In this document: positions 29,498 through 38,274 of the stretch, one piece after another
Numbering within the stretch: position 1 is the stretch's first letter
Layout: the number at the start of each line of letters is the position of its first letter
Origin: Microtetraspora niveoalba
GTDB lineage: Bacteria; Actinomycetota; Actinomycetes; Streptosporangiales; Streptosporangiaceae
Direction: 5' to 3'
Length of the DNA stretch: 64,000 bases
Assembly: GCF_001570405.1 (NCBI RefSeq)
Contig: NZ_BBYM01000005.1
Span: forward strand, 1 to 64,000
The notes under the pieces: generated by a model
What the model was told of the DNA's origin: nothing
The model's database searches: none
Seen by the model: the letters and a program-made list of their open reading frames with translations, nothing else
Position numbers and translations under genes: made by a program

Positions 29498-29598
29498 GGA
29501 GGCAAGCCTAGGCCGCGCCGGGGACGCCATCTCCCCACCCGCACCGAATGCGCGGAACGTAGCACATTGATTACGAAGGGTGTGCTAGTACTTCGGGA

Positions 29599-30837
29599 AT
29601 GCTTGCCAGACACTCCACCGCACTGCTTATCGCGGCGCTCGCCGTACTCCCCGCCGGCACAGCACAGGCCGGTGTCAGGCAGCCCGCCGTCGTCTCGCAG
29701 AAACCGGTCGCCAACACCCCCCACGTGCTGGACGGCATCGTGAACGCGATCACGCTGGTCGGCGGCACGGTGGTCGTCGGCGGGGACTTCACCGCCGTCA
29801 GCGACGCCGGGAGCGACGAGCAGCTGCCCCGGCAGAACCTCTTCGCCTACGACCTGCGCACCGGACGGGTGCTGCGCGACTTCGCCCCCGAGGTCAGCGC
29901 GCCGGTCTACGCCCTGGCCTCCGGGACGGACGGCACGGTCTACGTCGGCGGCTCCTTCGACTTCCCCGGCCGCGCGCTGGTGCGGCTCAGCCTGGCCGAC
30001 GGCTCGACGGTGGACTCCTTCGACGCGCCCGCCTACGGGGGTGACGTCTCCGCTCTCGTCCTCCAGGGCGACCGGCTGTACGTGGGCGGCGACTTCATCC
30101 AGATCGGAGGCACCCCCCGAACGGCCCTGGCCCGGCTCGACGCGGCGACGGGGGCCGTGGACCCGGACTTCACGATCACGCCGGGCGATCCGCGCGGGAC
30201 GACCGTCAAGGTCTACGCCATGGCCGCCACCCGGGACCGGCTCGCCATCGACGGCTCGTTCACCACGGTGGACGGGCTGCGCCGTCCGCAGGTCGCGCTG
30301 ATCGACCTGGTCGGGAACCGCGTGGCCGACTGGCGCACCGAGGCGTACGCGCCGTCCTGCATGGCGGTGTTCCCCTGGTACGTGCGCGGCCTCGACTTCT
30401 CACCCGACGGCAAGTTCTTCGTCGTGGTGACGACCGGCGGCCCGGCTCCGCGCACCAGCAAGCTGTGCGACTCCGCCGCCAGGTTCGAGACGTACTCCCG
30501 GGGCAATGACATCCGTCCGACCTGGGTCAACCTGACCGGCGGCGACTCGCTCTACTCCGTCGCTGTCACCAACGCGGCGGTCTACGTGGGCGGCCACCAG
30601 CGCTGGCTGGACAACCCCAAGGGCTCCGACAACGCCGGGCCTGGATCGGTCCAACGGCCGGGCATCGGGGCGATCCACCCGGCCACGGGCAAGGCCCTCG
30701 CCTGGAACCCCACACGCACCCGGGGAATCGGAGTAAAGGCGTTCCTGACGACAAAGAGCGGGCTTTTGGTGGGAAGCGACACGACGAAGCTCGGGCATGA
30801 GTACCATGCCCGGATCGGTATGTTCCCGTTGCCCTAG
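29599..30837 (+). CDS. Secreted beta-propeller (delta-60-repeat-like) protein
   Basis: 412-residue exported protein with a Sec signal peptide (STALLIAALAVLPAGTAQA, cleavage near residue 26). The mature part is built of repeated strands of the type VYVGGSFD, LYVGGDFIQIGG, VVVGGDFTAVSD and VYVGGHQ with intervening DGTV/DLATG turns. This is the pattern of delta-60-repeat or kelch-like propellers. No catalytic motif is seen, so a binding or cell-surface role is likely. Its TAG stop overlaps the TAG of the convergent DUF4229 gene in a shared CTAG. Confidence 0.75.
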   Translation: MLARHSTALLIAALAVLPAGTAQAGVRQPAVVSQKPVANTPHVLDGIVNAITLVGGTVVVGGDFTAVSDAGSDEQLPRQNLFAYDLRTGRVLRDFAPEVSAPVYALASGTDGTVYVGGSFDFPGRALVRLSLADGSTVDSFDAPAYGGDVSALVLQGDRLYVGGDFIQIGGTPRTALARLDAATGAVDPDFTITPGDPRGTTVKVYAMAATRDRLAIDGSFTTVDGLRRPQVALIDLVGNRVADWRTEAYAPSCMAVFPWYVRGLDFSPDGKFFVVVTTGGPAPRTSKLCDSAARFETYSRGNDIRPTWVNLTGGDSLYSVAVTNAAVYVGGHQRWLDNPKGSDNAGPGSVQRPGIGAIHPATGKALAWNPTRTRGIGVKAFLTTKSGLLVGSDTTKLGHEYHARIGMFPLP

Positions 30838-31043
30838 TTTCCGGCTGGCCTCTCGCGTTTCTGCGCCACCTGGGCGCTGACCGCGTCACGCTGCTTGGAC
30901 AGGAGCACGTAGCTGGCCAGGCCGCTGACCAGGAAGGCGGCGATCAGCAGCAGGTACGTGCGCAGCCCGAGCAGATAGAGCACCGCGAGGGCCACGGCGA
31001 ACAGGCCGAGACGAGAGAGCGTGTAAACGACAACGGGACGCAC
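30834..31043 (-). CDS. DUF4229-type small membrane protein
   Basis: 69-residue protein with two membrane spans (LSRLGLFAVALAVLYLLG and LLLIAAFLVSGLASYVLL) and a positively charged C-terminal tail, the layout of the DUF4229 family. Function unknown. It is convergent with the secreted propeller gene (stops overlap in CTAG) and divergent from bldC. Confidence 0.75.
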   Translation of the reverse strand: MRPVVVYTLSRLGLFAVALAVLYLLGLRTYLLLIAAFLVSGLASYVLLSKQRDAVSAQVAQKRERPAGN

Positions 31044-31297
31044 ACCGTCGAGGTTACGTCACGGGGACGAGTGACTCTCTTCGCATCCCGCACGAGCACT
31101 GCTAGTGTGCCCAAGAGGGCGCTTTTGTAAAGAAACACCCATGAGCACCCCAAAGAGGCTCTATCATATAACAATCGGGCACTGAGCCGATAACAACCCG
31201 TGATCTTCTACGAAAACCACGGATAAATCAGGCTTCGCTCGGCACACTGGTTACCTGTCCGCCCGCTGCAGGACGCGGGATGCGAGGGGGAGAGATT
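31044..31297. promoter_or_regulatory. bldC / DUF4229 divergent promoter region
   Basis: About 250 bases, conspicuously AT-rich around 31165-31230 (for example TATCATATAACAAT) compared with the genome. ATCGG and CCGAT (around 31175-31192) form a short inverted repeat. A GA-rich ribosome-binding site precedes the bldC GTG. It is a likely promoter-dense region for a developmental regulator; individual sites are not assigned. Confidence 0.45.
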
Positions 31298-31519
31298 GTG
31301 GAGAGTAGCAGCGAGCGACTGCTGACCCCTGGAGAGGTTGCCGCCCTCTTCCGGGTCGACCCGAAGACCGTGACACGTTGGGCCGCGGCGGGACGAATCA
31401 GCAGCATCCGTACCCCCGGGGGGCACCGGCGGTTCCGAGAGTCGGAAGTGCACGCCCTCCTCCGTGGAGAGGACGTCCTGACGGCCGACCGGCCTAACGG
31501 CGACTCACCTCGGGTCTGA
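31298..31519 (+). CDS. bldC: Developmental regulator BldC (MerR-like HTH)
   Basis: 73-residue single-domain DNA-binding protein. The core LLTPGEVAALFRVDPKTVTRWAAAGRISSIRTPGGHRRFRE-type region (about 8-52) is the winged HTH of BldC, which in Streptomyces binds direct repeats cooperatively and controls entry into development. The GTG at 31298 gives BldC-like length and is preceded by GGGGGAGAG; an ATG at 31280 would overlap that site. It is followed by a hairpin terminator and stands as a single gene. Confidence 0.9.
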   Translation: MESSSERLLTPGEVAALFRVDPKTVTRWAAAGRISSIRTPGGHRRFRESEVHALLRGEDVLTADRPNGDSPRV

Positions 31520-31533
31520 TACACCGACCAGGT

Positions 31534-31565
31534 GATCCTGCGTGCCACCCGGATGCCGCAGGGTC
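31534..31565. terminator. Hairpin after bldC
   Basis: GATCCTGCG (31534-31542) pairs with CGCAGGGTC (31557-31565), nine pairs including one G-U, around a 14-base loop. It starts 15 bases after the bldC stop and lies between convergent genes. Confidence 0.5.
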
Positions 31566-31697
31566 ACCCGCGTCAGATGGCGCCGCTCTCCCGGGCCGCT
31601 TCCCCCGGGCCCGCACTCCCGGCGCCGTCCACCGGGGTGCCGGACGTCCTCCGGCGCCGTCTTCCGCCGCCGCACGCCACGCGGCGTCCTGCGCTCG

Positions 31698-32018
31698 TCA
31701 GCGCGCGTCCTGCTCGTCCGCGTGGCCCGACCCCTCGTCCGGTGACGCCGCCGTCTCCCCCGGGGCCGACGGCGTGTCCCGCGCCTCGGCGTCGGCCTTG
31801 AAGGCGAGGAACTCCCGCTCCAGATCGTCGTTCTCCTCGCGCCACCGGCGCCGCCGCTCGGCGTGCTCCTCCTCGGTGACCGACTCGGCGAGCCACCGGT
31901 CGTAGTCCGGCTCCCCCGGGACGACGTCGACGTACGCGTTGCCGATCAGGCGGCCGTCGTCGCTCGTCAGTGATTGCGGCACGCGCAGTGTCCCGTCAGT
32001 GAGCCGGATCACGTACAT
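31698..32018 (-). CDS. Hypothetical protein, 106 residues, acidic/charged C-terminal half
   Basis: Function not recognised. The first 35 residues form strands (MYVIRLTDGTLRVPQSL), followed by a charged helix (TEEEHAERRRRWREENDDLEREFLAFKADAEA, about 48-79) likely to be coiled. The tail is disordered and rich in Ser/Gly/Glu/Asp. It starts ten bases after the stop of the HExxH protein gene, so the two are probably an operon. Confidence 0.6.
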   Translation of the reverse strand: MYVIRLTDGTLRVPQSLTSDDGRLIGNAYVDVVPGEPDYDRWLAESVTEEEHAERRRRWREENDDLEREFLAFKADAEARDTPSAPGETAASPDEGSGHADEQDAR

Positions 32019-32028
32019 CCACGATCAC

Positions 32029-32940
32029 CTAGATTCCGTAGCGCCGGTTGAAGAACAGCATCACGTTCAGCGCCGCCCGCGTGTCACCGCCCAGCATGTC
32101 CACCAGGGCCGGACGCTGCCGGGATGCGATCGCGGCGAACGCGTCGGCGAAGAACTCCTTCCGCCCCAGCCCACCGGGCTGCCGGTGGAACGCCGAGGCG
32201 AACAGCGGGAAGCATTCCTCGTACAGCGCGGCGAACTCGGGTGAGTCGGAGACCCACTCTCCCGGATGGGCGTCCACGTCGTCCAGAGCATGACCGACTT
32301 CGTGCATCATCACGTCGGGTGTCGGGGATGGACGGTCGCCCACCACGATCTTGCGATCGCCGTACGCGCCGGCGCAGGCGTCCCAGGTGGCCCGGCCGGA
32401 CGGCAGCGGCGCGCCGCGCAGATAGCCCATGTCGTCGAGGTCGGGGACGCCGCCCCGGCCGACGTAGATGCCGTCCAGGGTCGTGGCGAGCATCAGCTTG
32501 AGGTTCTCGGGCAGCCGCGCGAGGCTGTCCACGGCCCGTACGGCGTCCGCCGAGGGCGGCCCGTCGGCGGAGTCCCACTCGCGGTGGAGCACCCGTTCGA
32601 GCGGCCCGCAGTGCCGCAGGCCGTCCCGCAGGTCCGGGGCGTCCGGCCCGTGCGGCCGCGCCCGCGCGGGCAGGTCGTCCAGCTCGAAGTCGCTCCAGGC
32701 GTACCGCGGGCGGTCCACGACCGGGGCGGTGACCGCGTGGACCCGGTCCGCGGGGCGCTCCCGCGGCCCGTCCTGGAAGTGTTCCTGGAACCGCTCCGGC
32801 ACGCGCTCCTGGAGACGTTCCCTGACGCGCTCTGGGGGGCGCTCCGGCACGTCGGCGCCCCGCCCCTGCTGGGTGTACGCCCCGCGCTGCCACCACCGCG
32901 AGCCGCGCCGGTGGCGGCCCCTGTCACCCGGTTGCGCCAT
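32029..32940 (-). CDS. HExxH putative zinc metallopeptidase
   Basis: 303-residue protein with a gluzincin-type signature: HEVGH at 213-217 (MMHEVGHALDD) and a possible third ligand E262 in KEFFADAFAAI. This arrangement recalls the catalytic domain of anthrax lethal-factor-like (ATLF) peptidases, and the protein may act as a peptidase or be a relic of one. No signal peptide is seen. The N terminus (about 30-65) is an unusual Glu/Arg repeat, ERVRERLQERVPERFQEHF, probably helical. The ATG at 32940 is preferred over a GTG three codons upstream. It is coupled to the 106-residue gene. Confidence 0.68.
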   Translation of the reverse strand: MAQPGDRGRHRRGSRWWQRGAYTQQGRGADVPERPPERVRERLQERVPERFQEHFQDGPRERPADRVHAVTAPVVDRPRYAWSDFELDDLPARARPHGPDAPDLRDGLRHCGPLERVLHREWDSADGPPSADAVRAVDSLARLPENLKLMLATTLDGIYVGRGGVPDLDDMGYLRGAPLPSGRATWDACAGAYGDRKIVVGDRPSPTPDVMMHEVGHALDDVDAHPGEWVSDSPEFAALYEECFPLFASAFHRQPGGLGRKEFFADAFAAIASRQRPALVDMLGGDTRAALNVMLFFNRRYGI

Positions 32941-33233
32941 GGTCCCCACCCGTCGCCTCGCGGGGAGCGGACGCGTGTGGCGCCCTCCCCAGGTCGCGCC
33001 CCGGCGGGATCGCTCCGCCTACGGTGCCCATGTGCTCACTCGTCCCTCGCTCTGGGCGGTGCCCACCGCCGCGCCGGGCCCGGAGCATGATCCGGAGGCG
33101 CGGTACCGGGTCCACCGTACGTTGCCCGTCCGGGCTCCGCCATCCCCCAAGTCACGGCCTCCGGGACGCGGAAAGCCCTACGGCTACGGCAACGGCGGCC
33201 CGATCAAGCCGCGACATGGCTTACCGTGTGGGC

Positions 33234-33560
33234 ATGCCTAGCGTGATTCTCGGTCTGGCGCTGCTGGCCTTCTGGCTCTACTGCCTGTTCGACGTGATCA
33301 CGACACCGGAAGGCGCGGCGCGCAACCTCCCCAAACTGCTGTGGGTGCTGATCGTGCTGTTCCTGGCCGCTGTCGGCGGCGTGTTCTGGCTCGTCCTGGG
33401 ACGTCCCCGCGGCGGCGACGCCGTACTGGGCGGGGCGGCGCCGCCGGAGGGGTGGGACGAGACACGGCAGCGGCCCCCGCACGCCGAGGCGCCACGGGGG
33501 CCGGACGACGACCCTGAGTTCCTGCGCGCGCTGGAGCGCCGGCTGCGGAACGAGGAGTGA
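33234..33560 (+). CDS. Small PLDc_N-type membrane protein
   Basis: 108-residue protein with two spans (VILGLALLAFWLYCLFDVI and LLWVLIVLFLAAVGGVFWLVLG) separated by TTPEGAARNLPK. This is the layout of the N-terminal membrane domain of cardiolipin-synthase-like proteins found alone in many actinomycetes. The cytoplasmic tail is Pro/Asp/Glu-rich. Starts at 33216 and 33234 are both possible and neither has a clear ribosome-binding site. Function unknown. Confidence 0.7.
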   Translation: MPSVILGLALLAFWLYCLFDVITTPEGAARNLPKLLWVLIVLFLAAVGGVFWLVLGRPRGGDAVLGGAAPPEGWDETRQRPPHAEAPRGPDDDPEFLRALERRLRNEE

Positions 33561-33565
33561 CCTTC

Positions 33566-33593
33566 CGGGCCACGCACTCCGAGGCGTGGCCCG
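33566..33593. terminator. 10-bp perfect hairpin between convergent genes
   Basis: CGGGCCACGC (33566-33575) pairs perfectly with GCGTGGCCCG (33584-33593) around the loop ACTCCGAG. It lies six bases after the PLDc_N-type gene and 13 bases from the end of ccsB, so it can terminate both. Confidence 0.7.
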
Positions 33594-33605
33594 CGGGTCC
33601 GACGG

Positions 33606-34586
33606 TTACTTGGGCACGTCCGCGTAGGAGTGCAGGCCGCTGAAGAAGATGTTGACGCCGACCAGGTTGAACAGCAGGCAGGCGAACGCCACCAGCGACA
33701 CGATCATGGCGGCCTTGCCGCGCCATCCGGCGGTCGCGCGGGCGTGCAGGTAGGCCGCGTAGGCGATCCAGGTGATGAAGGACCAGACCTCCTTGGGGTC
33801 CCAGCCCCAGTAGCGGCCCCAGGCCCGGTCCGCCCACAGGGCCCCGGCGATGACGGCGAACGTCCAGATGGGGAACGCGATCACGATCGCGCGGTGGGCG
33901 ATGCGGTCGAGCTGCTCCTTCGACGGCAGCACCGACACCCGGCCGTCGTTGCGCACCAGGTAGAGGACGGCGCACACCCCGGCGACCAGGAACAGACCGC
34001 CCGCGACGACCGCGGCGGTCACGTGGATGGCGATCCAGTACGAGTTGAGCGCGGGCATCACCGGCCCGGCCTGGACGTGCAGGAAGAGGACGGCGAAGCC
34101 GAGCCCGAGCGCCGCGGCGACCGTCACGAACGCGCCGAGGAACCGGATCGGCTGCCGGGTGAGCAGGACGAGGAACGCGCTCACCGCGGCGAAGCACAGG
34201 GCCACGACGAACTCGTACATGTTGCCCCAGGGCCAGCGGTCCACCGCGAAGCCGCGGGTGAGGATGCCGCCGAGGTTGCACGCCCAGCCGAGCCAGGAGA
34301 TGACGACCGCGACCGCCCCGGCCTTGACGGCCCAGCCGGCCGGGGCGGCGGGCGTGGCGGTGCTCGGGGCGTCCGGCTCCGCCTCGGCGGACGCGGAGGA
34401 GTCCGATCCGGCGGCGCCGACGGAGACAAGCCGGCGGCTCTTCGCCGGGGCCGCGGCCGTGCGGGCCCTGCCGAAGGCCAGCTCCAGCGCGTAGGCGATC
34501 ATGGCGACGAGGTAGAGCAGGACGGTCACCAGGATGAGCTGGTCGCTCAGCGTGGCGAGGCCCTCGTTGACCTGGGCTGGCGGCAT
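33606..34586 (-). CDS. ccsB: Cytochrome c biogenesis protein CcsB/ResC (CcsA family)
   Basis: 326-residue membrane protein of the System II haem-delivery and ligation complex, working with ResB to attach haem to apocytochrome c outside the membrane. About eight spans are predicted. The tryptophan-rich WWD-type segment is seen as WADRAWGRYWGWDPKEVWSFITW, and conserved His lie in the flanking helices. A Ser/Ala-rich cytoplasmic linker (about 55-90) precedes the core. It begins three bases after resB, as the last gene of the tlpA-ccdA-resB-ccsB operon. Confidence 0.92.
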   Translation of the reverse strand: MPPAQVNEGLATLSDQLILVTVLLYLVAMIAYALELAFGRARTAAAPAKSRRLVSVGAAGSDSSASAEAEPDAPSTATPAAPAGWAVKAGAVAVVISWLGWACNLGGILTRGFAVDRWPWGNMYEFVVALCFAAVSAFLVLLTRQPIRFLGAFVTVAAALGLGFAVLFLHVQAGPVMPALNSYWIAIHVTAAVVAGGLFLVAGVCAVLYLVRNDGRVSVLPSKEQLDRIAHRAIVIAFPIWTFAVIAGALWADRAWGRYWGWDPKEVWSFITWIAYAAYLHARATAGWRGKAAMIVSLVAFACLLFNLVGVNIFFSGLHSYADVPK

Positions 34587-34589
34587 CTT

Positions 34590-36230
34590 CTACTCCTCGG
34601 CCGAGCGGTTGCTCGGCGAAACGGGCTCGCGGTCGGGCACGGAGTCGTCCTCGGACCGGTCCTCGGGCTGGGAGCGCTCGGAGGGCTCGGAGGGGGCGGC
34701 ACCGCGGAGCTTCGTGACGATCTCGGCGAACTCCTCCGTGAAGCTCGCGCCGCCGCCTTCGGTGCGGGTCAATCCTCCCACCGTGACCTGTCGGCCCCTC
34801 ACCCGCACCCACACCCGGCGGCGCTGCACGGTCAGCGACAACACCAGGCCGAGCACGGCCGCCGCGGCGGCGATCAGGGCGGGCATCCGGCCCGGGTCGT
34901 ACGCGGTCTGCAGGCTGATCCACTCCTTGACCCCGGTGAACTGGATCGTCCCCGCGCCGTCGGCGAGCTCCAGCGTGTCGCCGACGTTGAGCGGCTTGGG
35001 CTGGGTGGACATCTTGCCCAGCGGCTTCAGGTTGTCGGTGTCGAGCTGGTACACCGACTGGGGCTGGCCGGACTTCAGCCCGAGGTCGCCGGAGAAGGGA
35101 AAGACCTGGACCGTCGGGTTGGCCGCGCCAGGGAAAACCGACACCCAGGTGTCGCCGTTCGGCACGGTGGTCGGCAGGAAGCGGACCAGGAAACCGAGCT
35201 GGTCGGGCTGGGCGTCGGGCACCTTGATGACGCACTCGGAGGTGTAGGTCGCCTGGTCGTTGGCCAGGCAGGGGACCGCCCCCTCGTACGCCGTGTGGCC
35301 CTTCCCGTCGGTGACCTTGAACGTGGGCGCGTAGCCGTGGCCGAGCAGATAGGTCAGCGTGCCGTCCACGTCGAGCGGCTCGTTGACCTTGAGCTCGACG
35401 TCACGCGGCCGCGACGACGGCGTGTCCTGCACCGACAGCGTGGCCGCGTAGTCGAGGGGCTGGCCCCGCTTCTCCCCCGCCGCGACGTACGTGGCCTGGA
35501 AGTCCTTCAGCGTGAACGAGAACGGCTGGAGCGACTCGGCCGACACCTGCTGTCCCGGGATGAAACGGTCGTAGGCGGCGACGGTGTTGGCGAAGCCCTC
35601 GCCCTCGACGACCAGGACGTTGCCCCGGTAGCCGAACAGGGCGCCCGCTCCGACCGCGAACAGCAGCGCGAGCAGCGAGATGTGGAACAGCAGGTTGCCG
35701 GTCTCGCGCAGGTAGCCCTTCTCCGCGCCGACCCAGTCGGGGCCGGTCACCACCCGGAACCGGTCGCGGCGCAGCCTCGCCGCCGCCTCCTCGACGGTCA
35801 GGTCGCTTTCGAACGACGCGCTCTGCGGGAGCCGGTTCAGGTTGCGCGGCGCGGCCGGCGGCTTCCTGCGCAGCTCCTTGAAGTGGACGACCACCCTCGG
35901 GAACACGCACCCGGCGAGCGAGAGGAACAGCAGCAGGTAGATGGCGGCGAACCAGGGCGACGTGAAGACGTCGAACATCCAGAACCGGTCCAGCCATTCG
36001 GCCTCGGTCGGGCTGTTCTCGAAGTACTGGGCGACCCGGCCGGGATCGACGCCCCGCTGCGGATAGATCGACCCCGGCACCGAGCCGAGCGCGAACAGGA
36101 ACAGCAGGATCAGGGCGGTGCGCATCGACGTGAGCGTCCGCCACCCCCAGCGCAGCCAGCCGACCACACCGAGCCCCGCCGGACGCGGCTCCCGCTCGGT
36201 CACCTCGGTTTCCTCGCTCTTCGTCGTCAT
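34590..36230 (-). CDS. resB: Cytochrome c biogenesis protein ResB
   Basis: 546-residue ResB-family protein. Three spans occur in the N-terminal 210 residues (RTALILLFLFALGSVPGSIYP, AAIYLLLFLSLAGCVFP and LLFHISLLALLFAVGAGALFGY). They are followed by a large extracytoplasmic domain and one last span near 440-460 (ALIAAAAAVLGLVLSLTV). The soluble Glu/Ser-rich tail is cytoplasmic. It partners CcsB in cytochrome c haem ligation. It begins one base after ccdA. Confidence 0.92.
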   Translation of the reverse strand: MTTKSEETEVTEREPRPAGLGVVGWLRWGWRTLTSMRTALILLFLFALGSVPGSIYPQRGVDPGRVAQYFENSPTEAEWLDRFWMFDVFTSPWFAAIYLLLFLSLAGCVFPRVVVHFKELRRKPPAAPRNLNRLPQSASFESDLTVEEAAARLRRDRFRVVTGPDWVGAEKGYLRETGNLLFHISLLALLFAVGAGALFGYRGNVLVVEGEGFANTVAAYDRFIPGQQVSAESLQPFSFTLKDFQATYVAAGEKRGQPLDYAATLSVQDTPSSRPRDVELKVNEPLDVDGTLTYLLGHGYAPTFKVTDGKGHTAYEGAVPCLANDQATYTSECVIKVPDAQPDQLGFLVRFLPTTVPNGDTWVSVFPGAANPTVQVFPFSGDLGLKSGQPQSVYQLDTDNLKPLGKMSTQPKPLNVGDTLELADGAGTIQFTGVKEWISLQTAYDPGRMPALIAAAAAVLGLVLSLTVQRRRVWVRVRGRQVTVGGLTRTEGGGASFTEEFAEIVTKLRGAAPSEPSERSQPEDRSEDDSVPDREPVSPSNRSAEE

Positions 36231-36231
36231 C

Positions 36232-36969
36232 TCAGATCACCGGCTCGAATCCGCCCACCCACACCTGCAGGCCGGCGATGAGTTCTCCCCAGAGGCCGGT
36301 CACCAGGAGGATCCCGACGGCCACGAGCATCGCGCCCCCGATCCTGGTGATCAGCCGGGAGTGGCGGCGGACCGCCTTGAACGCGTGCAGCGCCCGCCGG
36401 TAGGCCAGCCCGGCGAGCACGAACGGCAGCCCCAGCCCCAGCGCGTACGCGAAGGCGAGCGCGGCGCCCCGGGCGGCGCTGCCCTGGTCGACCGAGAGCG
36501 CGAGGACCACGGCGAGCGTGGGCCCGATGCACGGGGTCCAGCCGAGGCCGAAGACGACGCCGAGCAGCGGCGCGCCCGCGAGGCCCGCGGCGGGCACCTT
36601 GTGGATGCGGAGGTCGCGCTGCAGCCCCGGCACCAGCCCGATGAAGGCCAGCCCGAGGACGATCGTGACGACGCCGAGCACCCGCGTGATCAGGTCGATG
36701 TTGCCGAACAGCACGCCGCCGAGGCCGCCGAAGAGCGCTCCCCCGAGCACGAACACCGCGGCGAACCCGAGGACGAACAGGACGCTGCCCAGCACCATCC
36801 GGCCCCGCCTGGCGTCGCTGCTCATACCCGTGACGTACGACAGGTAGCCCGGCACCAGCGGCAGCACGCACGGCGAGAGGAAGGACACCACGCCGGCCGC
36901 GACCGCGATCGGCACCGCGACCAGCAGCGAGCCGGACGCGACGGTGGTGGCCAGATCAGCCGCGCTCAT
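36232..36969 (-). CDS. ccdA: Thiol-disulfide transporter CcdA
   Basis: 245-residue membrane protein of six spans that passes reducing power from cytoplasmic thioredoxin to an extracytoplasmic thioredoxin-like protein. The two redox Cys lie in [19 protein letters not shown] and [14 protein letters not shown]. The start overlaps the end of the thioredoxin-like lipoprotein gene by 14 bases, matching their joint role in keeping apocytochrome c reduced. Confidence 0.93.
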   Translation of the reverse strand: MSAADLATTVASGSLLVAVPIAVAAGVVSFLSPCVLPLVPGYLSYVTGMSSDARRGRMVLGSVLFVLGFAAVFVLGGALFGGLGGVLFGNIDLITRVLGVVTIVLGLAFIGLVPGLQRDLRIHKVPAAGLAGAPLLGVVFGLGWTPCIGPTLAVVLALSVDQGSAARGAALAFAYALGLGLPFVLAGLAYRRALHAFKAVRRHSRLITRIGGAMLVAVGILLVTGLWGELIAGLQVWVGGFEPVI

Positions 36970-37537
36970 CGGCGACCTTGTCGATCGCGGCGAGCAGGTC
37001 GTTGTACTTCACCGCGCCGAGCGCGCGGGCGGCGATCCGGCCCTGGCCGTCGATGATCAGGGTGGACGGGATCGCCGCGGGCGGGACGGTGCCCTGGAAG
37101 GAGAGCAGCACCCGGCCCGCCTGGTCGAAGATGCTGGGATATCCGGGCTGCAACGAGCGGTCGTACGCCTGGGCGGCGGCCTTCTGGTCCTTGAAGTTGA
37201 CGCCCAGGAACTGGACGCCCTTGTCCTTGGTCTTGGCCGCGATGTCCTTGAGCACGGGCCCCTCGGCCCGGCAGGGGGCGCACCAGGACGCCCAGAAGTT
37301 CAGCACGTAGACCTTGCCGGAGCCGAGCTTCTCGGTCGCGCCGTCGAGGGTCGTGCCCTCGATGGACGGCGCCGTACGGCGGCCCGCGGCGTCGAAGACC
37401 GTGACCTTGCCGTCACCCGCGACGAAGCGGGTGTCACCGGACTGCGGCTGCCCCTCCTGGTTGCCCGCGCACCCCGCGAGGGCTGTCACGGCAAGAGCGG
37501 TGCTCGCAGCGATCAGAGACAGACTCTTGGCGGACAC
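36956..37537 (-). CDS. ResA/TlpA-type thioredoxin-like lipoprotein
   Basis: 193-residue membrane-anchored thiol-disulfide protein. Signal peptide and lipobox LAGC (Cys about 22) at the N terminus; thioredoxin fold with active site [13 protein letters not shown] (WCAPC). It would reduce the CXXCH Cys of apocytochrome c after being reduced by CcdA. AGGAG precedes the GTG start. First gene of the cytochrome c maturation operon, downstream of an inverted repeat. Confidence 0.9.
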   Translation of the reverse strand: MSAKSLSLIAASTALAVTALAGCAGNQEGQPQSGDTRFVAGDGKVTVFDAAGRRTAPSIEGTTLDGATEKLGSGKVYVLNFWASWCAPCRAEGPVLKDIAAKTKDKGVQFLGVNFKDQKAAAQAYDRSLQPGYPSIFDQAGRVLLSFQGTVPPAAIPSTLIIDGQGRIAARALGAVKYNDLLAAIDKVADERG

Positions 37538-37564
37538 GCGGGAGTATCTCCTATAACTACAACC

Positions 37565-37584
37565 GGTAGAGCTGTAACTCTACC
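37565..37584. promoter_or_regulatory. Inverted repeat upstream of cytochrome c maturation operon
   Basis: GGTAGAG (37565-37571) and CTCTACC (37578-37584) form perfect 7-base arms around CTGTAA, 28 bases upstream of the tlpA-like start. It is a candidate operator or part of a promoter element; no known regulator is assigned. Confidence 0.45.
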
Positions 37585-37613
37585 CAGCGGATCCGGTGCT
37601 CCCGCCGCCGGGT

Positions 37614-38252
37614 TCACGCGCCGGGTACGGGGTTGCCGCGCAGCAGCCCGCCGGCGGGCTCGCTGTAGCCGATGCTCGCCAGCCGGTCGCCCTCGAACGT
37701 GAAACTGGTGAGGCTGGCGAGGGAGCACTGGCGGCGCCGCGGGTCGTGCCACAACCGCCGCCGCTCGGCCGCCAGGCGGATGATCCAGATGGGGAGCTGG
37801 TGGCTGACCAGCAGCGCCTCGTGCCCGCGCGCCGCCTCCCGGGCGTCGTCGATGGCCGCCTTCATCCGCAGGACCACATCGCCGTACGGCTCGCCCCAGG
37901 ACGGGCGGAACGGGTTGACGAAGTGGCGGTAGGCGCGCACGTCCCGGAACACGCCGTTGCCTCCGGCCACCCGCAGCCCCTCGAAGACGTTGGCGGCCTC
38001 GATCAGCCGCTCGTCGAGGACCACCTCCGCGGCGAGGACGGCCGCCAGGGGCGCCGCCGTCTCCTGGGCCCGTTCCATCGGGGAGCTGCGCAGGACGACG
38101 ATGTCCCGCCCGCCGACCGCCTTGGCGACGGTCTCGGCCATGAGCCGGCCGTTCTCCGAGAGGTGGTAGCCGGGGAGCCTGCCGTACAGGACGCCCTCGG
38201 GGTTGTGAACCTCGCCGTGACGGAGCAGGTGGACGACGGTGGTCTTGGTCAT
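37614..38252 (-). CDS. Histidine phosphatase (phosphoglycerate-mutase-like) family protein
   Basis: 212-residue cytoplasmic phosphatase. The catalytic LLRHGEVHNPEGVLYGR near residue 9 contains the phospho-accepting His, and the second His is in ALLVSHQLPIWIIRLA. RSSPMERAQETAAPLA is the third family block. The position between hemL and the cytochrome maturation operon is conserved in mycobacteria (Rv0525). The substrate is unknown. Confidence 0.87.
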   Translation of the reverse strand: MTKTTVVHLLRHGEVHNPEGVLYGRLPGYHLSENGRLMAETVAKAVGGRDIVVLRSSPMERAQETAAPLAAVLAAEVVLDERLIEAANVFEGLRVAGGNGVFRDVRAYRHFVNPFRPSWGEPYGDVVLRMKAAIDDAREAARGHEALLVSHQLPIWIIRLAAERRRLWHDPRRRQCSLASLTSFTFEGDRLASIGYSEPAGGLLRGNPVPGA

Positions 38253-38274
38253 GGCAGGTGAGCCTACCCGCCGG

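Noticed and set aside
33630-36281. 883-codon plus-strand frame opposite ccsB and resB
   Set aside because: Overlaps two genes with clear membrane-protein features on the minus strand; no protein signal of its own.
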